DNA from: UBA5070 sp035913415 | GTDB lineage: Bacteria > Fibrobacterota > Fibrobacteria > UBA5070 | Assembly: GCA_035913415.1 (NCBI GenBank) | Contig: JAMIIV010000025.1 | Coordinates: 1 to 64,000, forward strand | Direction: 5' to 3' | DNA length: 64,000 nt | Part shown: positions 1 to 9,100 of the stretch, piece by piece | Numbering within the stretch: the first letter of the stretch is position 1 | Layout of the letters: each line of letters starts with the position of its first letter | Made by a program: the position numbers and the translations under genes | The notes under the pieces: model-generated | Database searches by the model: none | What the model saw: the letters and a program-made list of their open reading frames with translations, nothing else | What the model was told of the DNA's origin: nothing

Positions 1-1198
1 CGAACGCATCGGCGAAGGCCTGCGGATCGGACAGGAATCGACGTGCGATGGGTTCGTAGGCGGGATCGAACCGCAAGGCCAGGTCGGCCGTGGTCATCAT
101 GGGCCGGTGTTTGCGGGAGGGGTCGTGAGCGTCGGGAATCATGTGCTCGGGCTTGACGTCCAGAGCCAGCCACTGCCAGGCTCCTGCGGGACTCTTGACC
201 AGCTCCCATTCGTAGCCGAACAGGGTTTCCAGGTATCCGTTGTCCCACCTGGTGGGATGGGGTTTCCAGGCGCCTTCGATGCCGCTGGTGGTGGTGTCTA
301 TCCCCTTGCCGGTGCCCAACCGGTTGATCCAGCCCAGCCCCTGTTGCTCCAGCGGTGCCGCCTCGGGTTCGGGTCCCACCAACGTGGGATCCCCGGCACC
401 GTGCGCTTTGCCGAAGGTGTGTCCACCTGCAACCAGCGCCACGGTCTCTTCGTCGTCCATCGCCATGCGGGCAAATGTGAGACGAACATCGTGCCCCGAC
501 GCGACAGGATCCGGCTTGCCGCCGGGGCCTTCCGGATTCACGTAGATGAGGCCCATCTGGACGGCCGCCAAGGGGTTCTCCATGCGTCCTTCGCCACTGC
601 CCCGGTTGTCACCCAGCCAGGTCTTCTCGCGGCCCCAGTCGATGTCTTCTTCGGGCTGCCAGATGTCCCGGCGCCCCCCGCCGAAACCGAAGGTCTTGAA
701 TCCCATGGATTCCAGCGCGCAGTTGCCGGCAAGGATCATGAGATCGGCCCACGAGATCCGGTTGCCGTACTTGCGTTTGATGGGCCAGAGGAGTCGCCGC
801 GCCTTGTCGAGGTTGCCGTTGTCGGGCCAACTGTTGACGGGGGCGAAACGCTGGTTGCCAGTGCCACCGCCGCCGCGACCGTCGTGGGTACGGTAGGTTC
901 CGGCACTGTGCCAGGCCATCCGAATGAAGAGACCGCCGTAGTGCCCCCAATCGGCCGGCCACCAATCCTGCGAGTCGGTCATCAACGCCACCAGATCCCG
1001 CTTGAGAGCAGGAAGGTCGAGTTGCGCGAACTCGGCCGCATAGTCGAAGTCTGCGCCCAAGGGGTTTGACGCAGGAGCATGCTGGTGCAGGATGCCAAGG
1101 TTCAGTTGGTCGGGCCACCAATCGCGATTGGACGTGGCTTTTGCGTTGGTGCTGGCACCGGAATGTCCGGTGAAAGGGCACTTGCCGGAATCACTCAT
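1..1198 (-). CDS. katG: Catalase-peroxidase KatG (N-terminal 399 residues; runs off window)
   Basis: Bifunctional haem catalase-peroxidase that removes hydrogen peroxide. The visible part holds the complete distal active site, Arg93-Trp96-His97 in the motif RMAWHSAGTYR, and the proximal haem ligand His260 in VAGGHTFGKAHG. The N-terminus begins with the usual family text (CPFTGHSG) and a tryptophan-rich stretch. The start is the ATG at 1198, preceded by GGAG about nine bases upstream. The C-terminal part, including the second peroxidase-like domain, lies beyond the window edge. The next gene on the same strand is a ferritin, which fits a role in limiting peroxide and iron chemistry together. 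No clear OxyR or PerR site was seen upstream. Confidence 0.97.
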   Translation of the reverse strand, partial: MSDSGKCPFTGHSGASTNAKATSNRDWWPDQLNLGILHQHAPASNPLGADFDYAAEFAQLDLPALKRDLVALMTDSQDWWPADWGHYGGLFIRMAWHSAGTYRTHDGRGGGGTGNQRFAPVNSWPDNGNLDKARRLLWPIKRKYGNRISWADLMILAGNCALESMGFKTFGFGGGRRDIWQPEEDIDWGREKTWLGDNRGSGEGRMENPLAAVQMGLIYVNPEGPGGKPDPVASGHDVRLTFARMAMDDEETVALVAGGHTFGKAHGAGDPTLVGPEPEAAPLEQQGLGWINRLGTGKGIDTTTSGIEGAWKPHPTRWDNGYLETLFGYEWELVKSPAGAWQWLALDVKPEHMIPDAHDPSRKHRPMMTTADLALRFDPAYEPIARRFLSDPQAFADAF

Positions 1199-1347
1199 CG
1201 GGGAATTCTCCATGCGTGGTGAGGATCTGGCGCCCCGACCATTTGATCGAGGCTACCGTGTGATAGGTTACCGTATCTGAACAACGGGAGCCGTTTGAAG
1301 GACCGTACCTCCCGGATCCATGCCCCGGAGGGGCGATCGCGGGCGTC

Positions 1348-1851
1348 TTATGCGCCCATCTTGGGCACGAACTTGCGGATCTCCTTGTCGAGGAAGTACA
1401 GGCTGCGGCCCTCGGTTCCGATCAGGGCGGCCTTGTCGAGGATGGAGCGGAAGAGCTTCTCCTCTTCGTGCTGTTCGGAGACGTACCACTGCAGGAACTG
1501 GAAGGTCGAGAAGTCCTTCTCGTCCAGCGCCGCACCGACCAGCTCGTTGATGCTGGCGGTGATGAACTTCTCGTGTTCGTACGTCTTCTCGAAAACATCG
1601 GCGAGCGAGGCGAATTCGGTGGGCGGAGCCCCGATGGCCCCCAGCACCGGCAATCCACCCGCCTCGTGCAGGTACTCGAACAACTTGCGGCCGTGGGCGA
1701 GTTCTTCGTCGGCATGCCCCTTCAGGAAGGCGGCCGAACCCGGAAGCCCCTTGTGCTCGCACCAGGCAGACATCTGCAGGTAGAGGTTGGAGCTGTAGAA
1801 CTCGCGGTTGATCTGGCGGTTGATCAGGGCGACGATGGAATCGGACAACAT
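1348..1851 (-). CDS. ftnA: Bacterial ferritin (FtnA type)
   Basis: 167-residue cytosolic iron-storage ferritin. All ferroxidase ligands known for E. coli FtnA fall at the same positions here: Glu17, Glu50, His53 (in ADEELAHG), Glu94, Gln127 and Glu130 (in SEQHEEE). It is therefore a haem-free ferritin and neither a bacterioferritin nor a Dps. The start at 1851 has AGGAGG nine bases upstream; a longer open frame to 1965 adds 38 non-homologous residues and was not used. It lies between katG (same strand) and the divergent feoAB genes, so storage and ferrous uptake share the AT-rich intergenic region 1852-2111. Confidence 0.96.
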   Translation of the reverse strand: MLSDSIVALINRQINREFYSSNLYLQMSAWCEHKGLPGSAAFLKGHADEELAHGRKLFEYLHEAGGLPVLGAIGAPPTEFASLADVFEKTYEHEKFITASINELVGAALDEKDFSTFQFLQWYVSEQHEEEKLFRSILDKAALIGTEGRSLYFLDKEIRKFVPKMGA

Positions 1852-2111
1852 GGGGTGGCCTCCTGCGGCAATGGAATGGGGGATCTGTACCGGAACGGAT
1901 CCTACCAGTCTACCAGTAGCGACCCCTGTCGGGAAGCGGGGATTCCCACAAATGCATGCGAACAATCGCTATCTAGACGCAATCTCATGATATCCTCTTG
2001 CAGGATCATGTATTCAGCCTTACTTTGATCCACAATCTCATTCTGCCTTTTGTCGACCTCGTGTATATTGTGTCTCATTCTCTTTCTGATCTCATAGCCG
2101 GGAACGCCATC
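1852..2111. promoter_or_regulatory. Divergent ferritin/feoAB control region
   Basis: This 260-bp stretch is clearly more AT-rich than its surroundings and must carry the promoters of both ferritin (minus) and feoA (plus). A TATATT at 2064-2069 could be a -10 element for feoA. An imperfect inverted repeat (ATGATATCCT / AGGATCAT) covers 1987-2009 and is a possible operator. It does not match the classical Fur box well, so no regulator is assigned. Confidence 0.35.
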
Positions 2112-2339
2112 ATGACCGCACCAAGAGACCTGAGCCAACTGCATACCGGACGCCAGGCCCTGATCCGCGGGATCGGTGGCCACCCCACCTTGCGCTCCCG
2201 CCTGCAGGAACTGGGATTCACGCCCGGCGCCACAGTGAAACTGGTCGCGCGCGCCGCGTTCGGAGGCGCCCTGGCGGTCCAGCTTCGCGGAACCACCATC
2301 GCGTTGCGCCAAACCGACGCCGCCTGCGTGGAGCTGTGA
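2112..2339 (+). CDS. feoA: Ferrous iron transport protein FeoA
   Basis: 75-residue SH3-like cytosolic partner of FeoB in Fe(II) uptake. The text GHPTLRSRLQELGFTPGATV is the typical FeoA core of a small beta-barrel that contacts FeoB. The start at 2112 (ATG) was chosen because the protein then matches the usual FeoA length; the open frame to 1998 adds unrelated residues. The stop codon lies immediately ahead of feoB, so the pair is a translationally linked operon. Confidence 0.93.
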   Translation: MTAPRDLSQLHTGRQALIRGIGGHPTLRSRLQELGFTPGATVKLVARAAFGGALAVQLRGTTIALRQTDAACVEL

Positions 2340-2341
2340 GC

Positions 2342-4216
2342 ATGTCGACCGAGTCCCCTTCCAAGTCCCGCACGATCGTCCTGCTGGGTCCACCCAACGC
2401 CGGCAAGACCTCGCTCTACAACTACCTGACGGGTTCCCGTTTCAAGACCGTCAACTACCCCGGGGCCACGGTCGAATTTTCGGTGGGTCGGCTCCGGTCG
2501 GGTGCCAGCCTCGAGGCCGCCGTCGTCGACACTCCCGGCATCGTGTCCCTTGTTCCGCGGTCGCTGGACGAACAGGTCGCCATCGACACCCTCACCCACA
2601 TGCGCAAACTCGATCTGGAGGCGGATGTGCCCGACCTCCTGCTGCAGGTCGTCGACGCCACGCAGCCGGAGCGCCACCTGCCGTTGGTGCGCCAGGTGAA
2701 GGCGGCGGGTTTCCCCGCCGTGATCGCCTTGACCATGAACGACATCGCGCGCAAACACGGGCGCCCCGTCGACGCCAACCGCCTTTCGATCGAACTCGGA
2801 TTGCCGGTCGTCGAGGTCGACGGCCGCTCGGGACAAGGTGTAACGGATCTTGTCACGGCCCTGGAGGCCGGATCCGCGCAGGGAGGCGTCTTCACGCCCG
2901 TGATGCCCACGGAGTTCACCGAATCCGAAATCCGCGCCGCGTTCCAATGGGCCGAAGGCGTGACCAGGGCCTGCACTCCGCCCCGGGATGTCGAGCACCG
3001 CCCCCTGGGGATGCTCGACCGCATCACGCTGCACCCCATTTTGGGGTTGGTGGTCTTCGCCGCCACCATGACCTCGTTGTTCTGGCTGGTCTTCGCCGCC
3101 GCGGGCCCGTTCATGGACTGGACCGAATCTTTCTTCGGCTGGTTGGGGGCCTTGGCCACCACCCACCTGCCCGCCTCGTGGTTCACCAGCCTGCTGGTCG
3201 ACGGCATCATCGCCGGAGGCGGTGCCGTCTTCGTGTTCGTTCCGCAGATCGCCATCCTTTTCCTGGCCCTGGGCGTGCTCGAGGACTCGGGGTACCTCTC
3301 GCGCGGCGCGATGGTCGTCGACCGTTTCCTGTCCGTGATCGGGCTCAACGGCAAATCCTTCGTGCCCTTGCTTTCGGGCGCGGCGTGCGCCATCCCGGCC
3401 GCGATGGCCGCCCGCACCATCCCCGGCAAACGCGAACGCATGCTCACGCTGCTGGTGATCCCCCTGATGAGCTGCTCTGCGCGCCTTCCGGTGTGGGGGC
3501 TGCTGCTGGCTTTCCTGGTCCCTTCCGATAAACCCTGGCTGGGCGGCCTGGCCCTCACGGGCATCTACATGTTGTCGCTGGTGTTCGCCTCACTCGTGGC
3601 TCTCGTCGGCGGCAAGATCCTGAAAATCCCCGCCTCACAGGCCGGATTCCAGGTGGAGCTCCCCCTGTGGCGCCCCCCTACCTTCCGCACCGTCGTGGTG
3701 GCCGCCTGGGACCGCACCATCAGCTACGTCCAACGGGCCGGCCTGACCATCCTGGCGGTATCGGTCGGATTCTGGCTGTTCATGACCCTGCCCTCGCAGG
3801 ACAATTCCGTGATGATGATGTTGGGCAAGCTCCTCGATCCACTCCTGGCCCCCATGGGTCTGGACTGGAAGGTGGGTGTGGCGCTCATCGCGGCCTTCGC
3901 CGCCCGCGAGGTCTTCGTCTCCGCCCTCGCGGTGGTCTACTCCATCGAAGGTGCCGAGGAGAACGCCGATGGCCTGATCGAAGCCATGCGCAACGCCACC
4001 TTCGACGGCACCACCACACCCGTGTTCACCGTCGCCTCGGCCATGGGCCTGGTCGTGTTCTTCCTGATCGCGCTGCAATGCCTCACCACCGTCGCCGTCA
4101 TGCGCCGCGAGACATCCAACCGCTTCGCCTTCGGCCAGATGGCCGCCTTCGTGGCGCTGGCCTGGGTGCTGGCCTCCATCACCGTCCAGGGGTTGCGGCT
4201 GGTCGGAGTGCCCTGA
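2342..4216 (+). CDS. feoB: Ferrous iron transporter FeoB
   Basis: 624-residue inner-membrane Fe(II) transporter with an N-terminal G domain and two Gate-type membrane domains. G1 is GPPNAGKTS (residues 16-24) and G3 is DTPG (63-66). The G4 motif reads TMND (131-134) where FeoB normally has NxxD, so the guanine-contacting Asn is replaced by Thr. The membrane part keeps the conserved MSCSARLPVW region. The protein is shorter than E. coli FeoB (773 residues) but within the family range. The ATG at 2342 has GGAG at good spacing; a GTG at 2336 overlapping the feoA stop is possible. A strong terminator follows at 4239. Confidence 0.96.
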   Translation: MSTESPSKSRTIVLLGPPNAGKTSLYNYLTGSRFKTVNYPGATVEFSVGRLRSGASLEAAVVDTPGIVSLVPRSLDEQVAIDTLTHMRKLDLEADVPDLLLQVVDATQPERHLPLVRQVKAAGFPAVIALTMNDIARKHGRPVDANRLSIELGLPVVEVDGRSGQGVTDLVTALEAGSAQGGVFTPVMPTEFTESEIRAAFQWAEGVTRACTPPRDVEHRPLGMLDRITLHPILGLVVFAATMTSLFWLVFAAAGPFMDWTESFFGWLGALATTHLPASWFTSLLVDGIIAGGGAVFVFVPQIAILFLALGVLEDSGYLSRGAMVVDRFLSVIGLNGKSFVPLLSGAACAIPAAMAARTIPGKRERMLTLLVIPLMSCSARLPVWGLLLAFLVPSDKPWLGGLALTGIYMLSLVFASLVALVGGKILKIPASQAGFQVELPLWRPPTFRTVVVAAWDRTISYVQRAGLTILAVSVGFWLFMTLPSQDNSVMMMLGKLLDPLLAPMGLDWKVGVALIAAFAAREVFVSALAVVYSIEGAEENADGLIEAMRNATFDGTTTPVFTVASAMGLVVFFLIALQCLTTVAVMRRETSNRFAFGQMAAFVALAWVLASITVQGLRLVGVP

Positions 4217-4238
4217 GCTCCCGGTGAAGTCCGTCCTG

Positions 4239-4280
4239 ACGGGCGCGGCGGCCGGGTGCGGTCGTCGCGCCCGTTTTCGT
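4239..4280 (+). terminator. Rho-independent terminator after feoB
   Basis: A perfect 9-bp stem, ACGGGCGCG (4239-4247) and CGCGCCCGT (4266-4274), with an 18-base loop is followed by TTTTCGTTT. It starts 22 bases after the feoB stop and separates the feo operon from the next gene. Confidence 0.8.
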
Positions 4281-4456
4281 TTCGGGGGATCTCCGTCGCG
4301 CCGTTGCATCACAGCTCGAACCCGGGCGCAAACCCAGCAGAACCTGCGCGCAAACCATCTGCAACACCGCCTGCGCAACTTCATGGCTGCCACCACGGAG
4401 CCTCCACCACGGACTCCGACGGCATCCACCGGAAGATCCCCGTCGCAGGAGGTCCG

Positions 4457-7400
4457 ATGCTTCGCTCCATTCCTTCCCGTACCGTGTTGCTGGCACTGGG
4501 TGCCGCTACGGCCAGCTTGGCCTGGCTGCCCGGCAAGCTCTACGACTTTCCGGAGATGCCCCTCATCGGCGAATCCGGACGCGCCGATACCGCCTGGTAC
4601 TTCGACTCTTTGCGCAACGCCGACAGCGTCTACGCACGCCTGCCCCTACCGGTCCGCGAGGGCGGGTGGTCGGGACTGGAGCCCGACACCACCGACGCCA
4701 CCGGCCACACGTTCTGGACGATCAACGACCGCGGGTTGAACGTCGCCCACGAGCTGAACGGACGCGCTGACAAGGTCTTCCCCTTCCCCGGTTACCACCA
4801 CAAGCTGCTGAAGGTGCGAGTGGACGGCGACTCGGTACGGATTCTGTCCATGGATTCGATCCGTTCGCTGGAAGACGCCTCGGTGTTCACCACCGGGTTG
4901 GTGAGCACCAAGGCCAGCACCGGCGAAACGGCCCTGCGAATGCGCCTGGACAGCGCCATCGTGGACACCTCCGCGACCAACCGACTGGCTGCGGTCCCCT
5001 ACGGGTACGACTTCGAATCCATCCGACGCCGGGGCAATTCGCTGTGGATGTCCGACGAATACGGCCCCTTCGTGGTGGAGGTGGACCTTTCCACCATGCG
5101 CCTGAAGCGCGAATGGTACCCGGGCAACGGCCTGCCCGAGGTCCTGAAGAAGCGCCGGGCCAACCGCGGGATGGAATCGATGGCCCTGACCCCTTCCGGA
5201 AAGGTGGTCGGTCTCCTGCAGTCGCCGATGTACAACCAGGCGGGAGCCAACACCAACGACACGCGCGACGCCGAATTGATCCGTCTGGTCTGGCTCGACC
5301 CGACCACGGGTGCCACGCGCGAATTCGCCTACCTGCCCGACCTCAAGGACGGAAACCGTCGTGGACGCGACGTCAAGACCAGCGACATGGTGGCGCTTTC
5401 CGAAACCCGGTTCCTGGTGCTGGAACAGGGCGTCGAGAACAAAGGCGACAAACGCTATCGGATCGACATCTTCGAGATCGACCTCGGCGAGGCCACCGAC
5501 ATCTCGGCGCCGGGCCCCGACGGCCTGCTGCTGGGAGGCAAGACCCTCGAGACCATCGCGAAGACTCCGGGCGCCCTGGCCAAGGCCGGGATCGTGCCGG
5601 TCGCCAAGCGGCTGCTGGTGGGCGACCTGCTGCGCACCACCGCTTGGATCTCCGAGAAACCCGAAGGCCTGGCGATCATCGACGACTCGACCTTGGCGCT
5701 GTCCAACGACAACGACTACGGCATGACCGACTACTCCGGGGACGGCATCCCGCACATCCTTCCCGCTTCGCAGCGCAAGCCCAGCATCCTCTACTTCCGG
5801 GTTCCGAGCCTGGCGGCCCGACTGACGGATTCCGGCTTCGCCCGCTCCGCTGCGTACCGGCTGACGGTGCTGCACAACAACGACGGCGAATCGCAACTGC
5901 TGTACGCCGGCACGAATTCCGCCGATCGCGGTCGCGGCGGCATCCATCGCTTCAAGGCCCTGGTGGACACCGCACGCAGGCAGGCCGCGTCGGCGGGACG
6001 GGAAGTACTGGTGCTCACGGCCGGCGACAATTTCCTGGCCGGCAAGGAGTGGCAGGCCTCCATGGACCGCGACTCCACCTCCCCCATCTACGATGCCATG
6101 GCCCTCGACCGTGTCGGGTACGACGCCTTGGTGCTGGGCAACCACGACTTCGACTTCGGCCCGGACGTGCTCGCGCGGTTCATCCGCTCGTTTTCCCGGT
6201 CCAAGGCGCCGTTCCTCTCGGCGAACCTGTCGTTTCGGAACGAACCCGCCATGATGGCGCTGGTCGATTCGGGTCGTGTCCGCAGCCACCTCGTGGTCAA
6301 CAAGGGCGGACAGCGGATCGGAATCGTGGGCGCCACCACTCCCACGATCACCACCATCTCGTCGCCCCGCAACACCACGATCGACACGGCCATCGTCGCC
6401 GCGATCCAATCGCGCGTGGATTCCCTCGTGAAGGACGGTATCGACAAGATCGTGGTCGTCAGCCATCTTCAGGCCGTCGCCAACGACACCGTTCTGGCCA
6501 CGAAGCTGCGGCATGTGGATATCATGTTGGCAGGTGGGGGCGACGAGCTCCTCGCCGGCGGCATGTCGGTGCTCCAGCCCGGGCAAGTGGCGGCCGGGAC
6601 CTACCCTCTGGCCGTGAAGGACGCGGACGGACGCACGGTCTACGTGGTCACGGCACCCGGCGACTACGAATACCTCGGGCAACTCGAGGCAGATTTCGAC
6701 AGCCGCGGAGAGGTGATCCGCATCCGCCATACCTCCGGGCCGCGACGCGTTGTCGGCGCGAGCTTCCCCGACGGTGTGGGCGAAGATGCCGACGTGAAGA
6801 GCGAAGTCGTGGACCCGGTCGACGCGTATGTCGCGACCCTGGCCGCCACCGTCGTGGGCACCACGCAGCAGGGCCTCGATGGGGTGCGCAACAACGTCCG
6901 CTCGCGCCAGACGAATCTGGGCGCCCTCACCGCCGACGCCATGCTCTGGCAGGCCGCGCGCATGGCCACCGCCTACGGTGTCGACACCGCGAGGATCTCG
7001 CTCCAGAACGGCGGCGGCATCCGCAACGGCGACACGCTCCTGGCCGGGAGCCTCTCCATGGCCGACATCTTCGATGTGCATCCCTTCGGCAACATGTTCG
7101 CCGTCTTCCCCGCCTTGCCGGTCACCTCGCTGAAAGACGCCTTCGAGAACGCCTACCGGCTGCTGCCCGCAAGCTCGGGCGCCTACGCCCAGATCGGCGG
7201 CGCGCAGGTGTGGATCGATACCACCCGCCGGGCCGCGGGTGTCGACGCCTCGGGCGCGATGACCAGCCACGGCGAACGGGTTCGGACCATCGTGATGGGT
7301 GCCGCGGACACCCTCGTGAAGAACGGGATCGTGCTCGACAGCGCTCGCACCGTGCCGTTTGCGACCATCGACTTCCTCGCTCGCGGCGGTGACGGATTCC

Positions 7401-7825
7401 CGCTCTCCTCCCATCGCTTCGTGGTGTCCGCCGTGCCGCAACACCAGTTCCTGCGCGACTACATCGCCCAGGGTCTGGGGGGGACGGTCGATTCGACCCG
7501 CTATCCGCTGGCGTTCTCGGGCCGACTGCACATCGTCGCGCCGAGTGGTCCGGTGGGCGCCGCCGCCTCGCCCACCCGCTCCTTTGCCCTGCGTCGCACC
7601 CCAGGATCCATCGAAGGTCGTTTGCTGCTCACCGAACCGGGATTCGTCTCGATCGAGCTCTTCGACATCCAGGGCCGCGTCACCGCCCGCGTCGGGGGCA
7701 CCGTGTTGCCCGCAGGCGCACACACCCTCGTGATCCCCACGCGTTCGAACGGGCGCGGCGTGCACATCCTGCGACTGCGGGCCCCGGGCCTGGATCGCGT
7801 GCAGACCGTGAATCTGGGCGACTGA
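4457..7825 (+). CDS. Secreted phytase-like esterase / 5'-nucleotidase fusion with C-terminal sorting-like domain
   Basis: 1122 residues starting with a signal peptide (MLRSIPSRTVLLALGAATAS). Residues about 60-460 resemble the 'esterase-like activity of phytase' family, including SDEYGPFVVEVD. From residue 469 a metallophosphatase begins (LTVLHNNDGES), with GNHDFDFG (Asn562-His563) and a 5'-nucleotidase C-terminal domain containing LQNGGGIRNGD. The last ~75 residues form a small beta domain (IELFDIQGRV...GVHILRL) like type IX sorting domains. The usual metal-binding His of the first motif is Glu478, and the GHxH motif is GGGDE (693-697), so the metal site is altered. A role in releasing phosphate from organic phosphates outside the cell is likely but inferred. 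AGGAGG precedes the ATG at 4457. Confidence 0.88.
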   Translation: MLRSIPSRTVLLALGAATASLAWLPGKLYDFPEMPLIGESGRADTAWYFDSLRNADSVYARLPLPVREGGWSGLEPDTTDATGHTFWTINDRGLNVAHELNGRADKVFPFPGYHHKLLKVRVDGDSVRILSMDSIRSLEDASVFTTGLVSTKASTGETALRMRLDSAIVDTSATNRLAAVPYGYDFESIRRRGNSLWMSDEYGPFVVEVDLSTMRLKREWYPGNGLPEVLKKRRANRGMESMALTPSGKVVGLLQSPMYNQAGANTNDTRDAELIRLVWLDPTTGATREFAYLPDLKDGNRRGRDVKTSDMVALSETRFLVLEQGVENKGDKRYRIDIFEIDLGEATDISAPGPDGLLLGGKTLETIAKTPGALAKAGIVPVAKRLLVGDLLRTTAWISEKPEGLAIIDDSTLALSNDNDYGMTDYSGDGIPHILPASQRKPSILYFRVPSLAARLTDSGFARSAAYRLTVLHNNDGESQLLYAGTNSADRGRGGIHRFKALVDTARRQAASAGREVLVLTAGDNFLAGKEWQASMDRDSTSPIYDAMALDRVGYDALVLGNHDFDFGPDVLARFIRSFSRSKAPFLSANLSFRNEPAMMALVDSGRVRSHLVVNKGGQRIGIVGATTPTITTISSPRNTTIDTAIVAAIQSRVDSLVKDGIDKIVVVSHLQAVANDTVLATKLRHVDIMLAGGGDELLAGGMSVLQPGQVAAGTYPLAVKDADGRTVYVVTAPGDYEYLGQLEADFDSRGEVIRIRHTSGPRRVVGASFPDGVGEDADVKSEVVDPVDAYVATLAATVVGTTQQGLDGVRNNVRSRQTNLGALTADAMLWQAARMATAYGVDTARISLQNGGGIRNGDTLLAGSLSMADIFDVHPFGNMFAVFPALPVTSLKDAFENAYRLLPASSGAYAQIGGAQVWIDTTRRAAGVDASGAMTSHGERVRTIVMGAADTLVKNGIVLDSARTVPFATIDFLARGGDGFPLSSHRFVVSAVPQHQFLRDYIAQGLGGTVDSTRYPLAFSGRLHIVAPSGPVGAAASPTRSFALRRTPGSIEGRLLLTEPGFVSIELFDIQGRVTARVGGTVLPAGAHTLVIPTRSNGRGVHILRLRAPGLDRVQTVNLGD

Positions 7826-8147
7826 CCCCATCTTCCGCACCGGGGCTTCGCTTCGCCCCTTGGCGCGGACCCGCCGGGAAACCGGGGACGGAGATTTCTC
7901 CCCCCTGGTCTCCCGGCCATCACACGGGCCGTCGCCCTCGCACCTGGGGCGGCGGCCCTTATCCTGGATTCCGCAAGGGCCGGGCGCGCTGCCCGCCGCC
8001 TCGCTCGCGCCTGAGCCTTATGCCGGACCTCCCACGCACCCGCCAGGTGCGCCGTCGGTCGGACATAAGCCCCAGGCATCAAGCGATTCAGCGAGCATCA
8101 CATCCCTCTCTATCGCGGGCTCCAGGCGTATCGCGTATCTTGACGAC
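7826..8147. other. Intergenic region with strong hairpin
   Basis: 322 bp without a credible gene. It contains a 12-bp stem (GGGCCGTCGCCC at 7926-7937 with GGGCGGCGGCCC at 7947-7958, one G-U pair, 9-base loop). This could end the upstream transcript or structure the leader of the metal exporter gene, but no T-run follows. A weaker GGGGC/GCCCC hairpin lies just after the upstream stop. No known riboswitch core was recognised. Confidence 0.35.
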
Positions 8148-9077
8148 ATGGCCCACGACCACCCCCATCACGACCACGGACACCATGGCCATGCCGCCTC
8201 GCCTACGCACGCTCCCGCCCTGGGTCGCGCCGGAGCGATCAATCTGGGCTGGTCGCTGGCCCAAGCCGTCGCCGGAGCCAGCCTGGGTTCCGCCGCGTTG
8301 TTGTCGGATTCCGTCCACAACCTGGGCGACGCCGCAGGTCTGGTGATGGCCTGGGGTGCGGCCACCCTCGCGCTGCGGTCGGCCACCTCCCGGCGCACCT
8401 GGGGTTGGCACCGGGGGGAGCAACTCGCCGGCTTCGCCAACGCCCTGCTGGTGGTGGTCGGCGCCCTGGTGGTCGCCGCGGGCGCGTCGTGGCGCCTGCT
8501 GCACCCCGCCCCTCTCGACGGCCTGTCCGTTTCCGCCTGGGCCCTGGGCGGCATCGCGGTGAACGCGCTTTCGGCATGGTGGCTGTCCGGACATGGCGGC
8601 GATCTCAACACCCGCGGAGCCTTCCTGCACCTGGTCTCCGATGCGGCCGTCTCGGCCGCGGTGGTGGCGGGCGGCGTGCTCGTGCACTTCACCGGGTGGT
8701 CCCTGCTGGACCCCGTGCTGGCCCTGGTCGTTTCGGCATGGCTGGTGAAGTCCACCTTGCCGTTCCTGCGCGAGACCTTCGACGCCCTGTTGGACGCGGT
8801 GCCCTCGGGTCGGGATCTGCAGGCCATCGAAGGGGAACTTTCGGCCGTGCCGGGGGTGCTCGCGGTGCACGACCTCCACCTGTGGTCGCTGGGCGGCGGA
8901 CGCGCGGCATTGTCGGCGCACCTGGTCCACACCGATGAACAGAATCCGTCAAAAATCCTGGAACAGGCCCTGGATCGTCTCCACCACCACCATCCAGGTC
9001 TCCACGCCACCCTGCAGGTGGAACCTCCCGGCGTGGAGAGCTGGCACGGGCACGAGGTCTGCCGCGGGAGGGAATGA
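8148..9077 (+). CDS. Cation diffusion facilitator (CDF) family metal exporter
   Basis: 309-residue inner-membrane exporter, probably for Zn(II) with possible Co/Cd, using the proton gradient. The N-terminus is rich in His (about residues 2-16), as in CzcD/ZitB. Transmembrane helix 2 has SDSVHNLGDAAG and helix 5 has HLVSDAAVS, giving the four-residue Asp/His metal site of zinc-type CDFs. The cytosolic C-terminal domain (VLAVHDLHLWSLG) is the usual metal-sensing dimer domain. The start is the ATG at 8148; a longer open frame from 7860 adds low-complexity sequence. The gene converges with metY 23 bp downstream. Confidence 0.95.
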   Translation: MAHDHPHHDHGHHGHAASPTHAPALGRAGAINLGWSLAQAVAGASLGSAALLSDSVHNLGDAAGLVMAWGAATLALRSATSRRTWGWHRGEQLAGFANALLVVVGALVVAAGASWRLLHPAPLDGLSVSAWALGGIAVNALSAWWLSGHGGDLNTRGAFLHLVSDAAVSAAVVAGGVLVHFTGWSLLDPVLALVVSAWLVKSTLPFLRETFDALLDAVPSGRDLQAIEGELSAVPGVLAVHDLHLWSLGGGRAALSAHLVHTDEQNPSKILEQALDRLHHHHPGLHATLQVEPPGVESWHGHEVCRGRE

Positions 9078-9100
9078 ACCCGTTTCCCGGGCGGCGCTTC

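Noticed and set aside
1262..1277. Imperfect palindrome GATAGGTTACCGTATC upstream of katG as a PerR or OxyR site
   Set aside because: Several mismatches between the arms and no match to known peroxide-regulator sites.
1987..2009. Fur box between ferritin and feoA
   Set aside because: The inverted repeat has an unequal arm and does not fit the Fur consensus; kept only as a generic possible operator.
4646..7840. A 1064-codon open frame on the minus strand opposite the nucleotidase fusion gene
   Set aside because: It is a shadow of a high-GC gene: the product is Gly/Arg/His/Val-rich with no domain text, while the plus strand encodes a well-recognised protein with signal peptide and ribosome site.
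7926..7958. Riboswitch for the metal exporter gene
   Set aside because: A single strong hairpin without the conserved core of the Mn (yybP-ykoY) or other metal riboswitches; 190 bp from the start codon.
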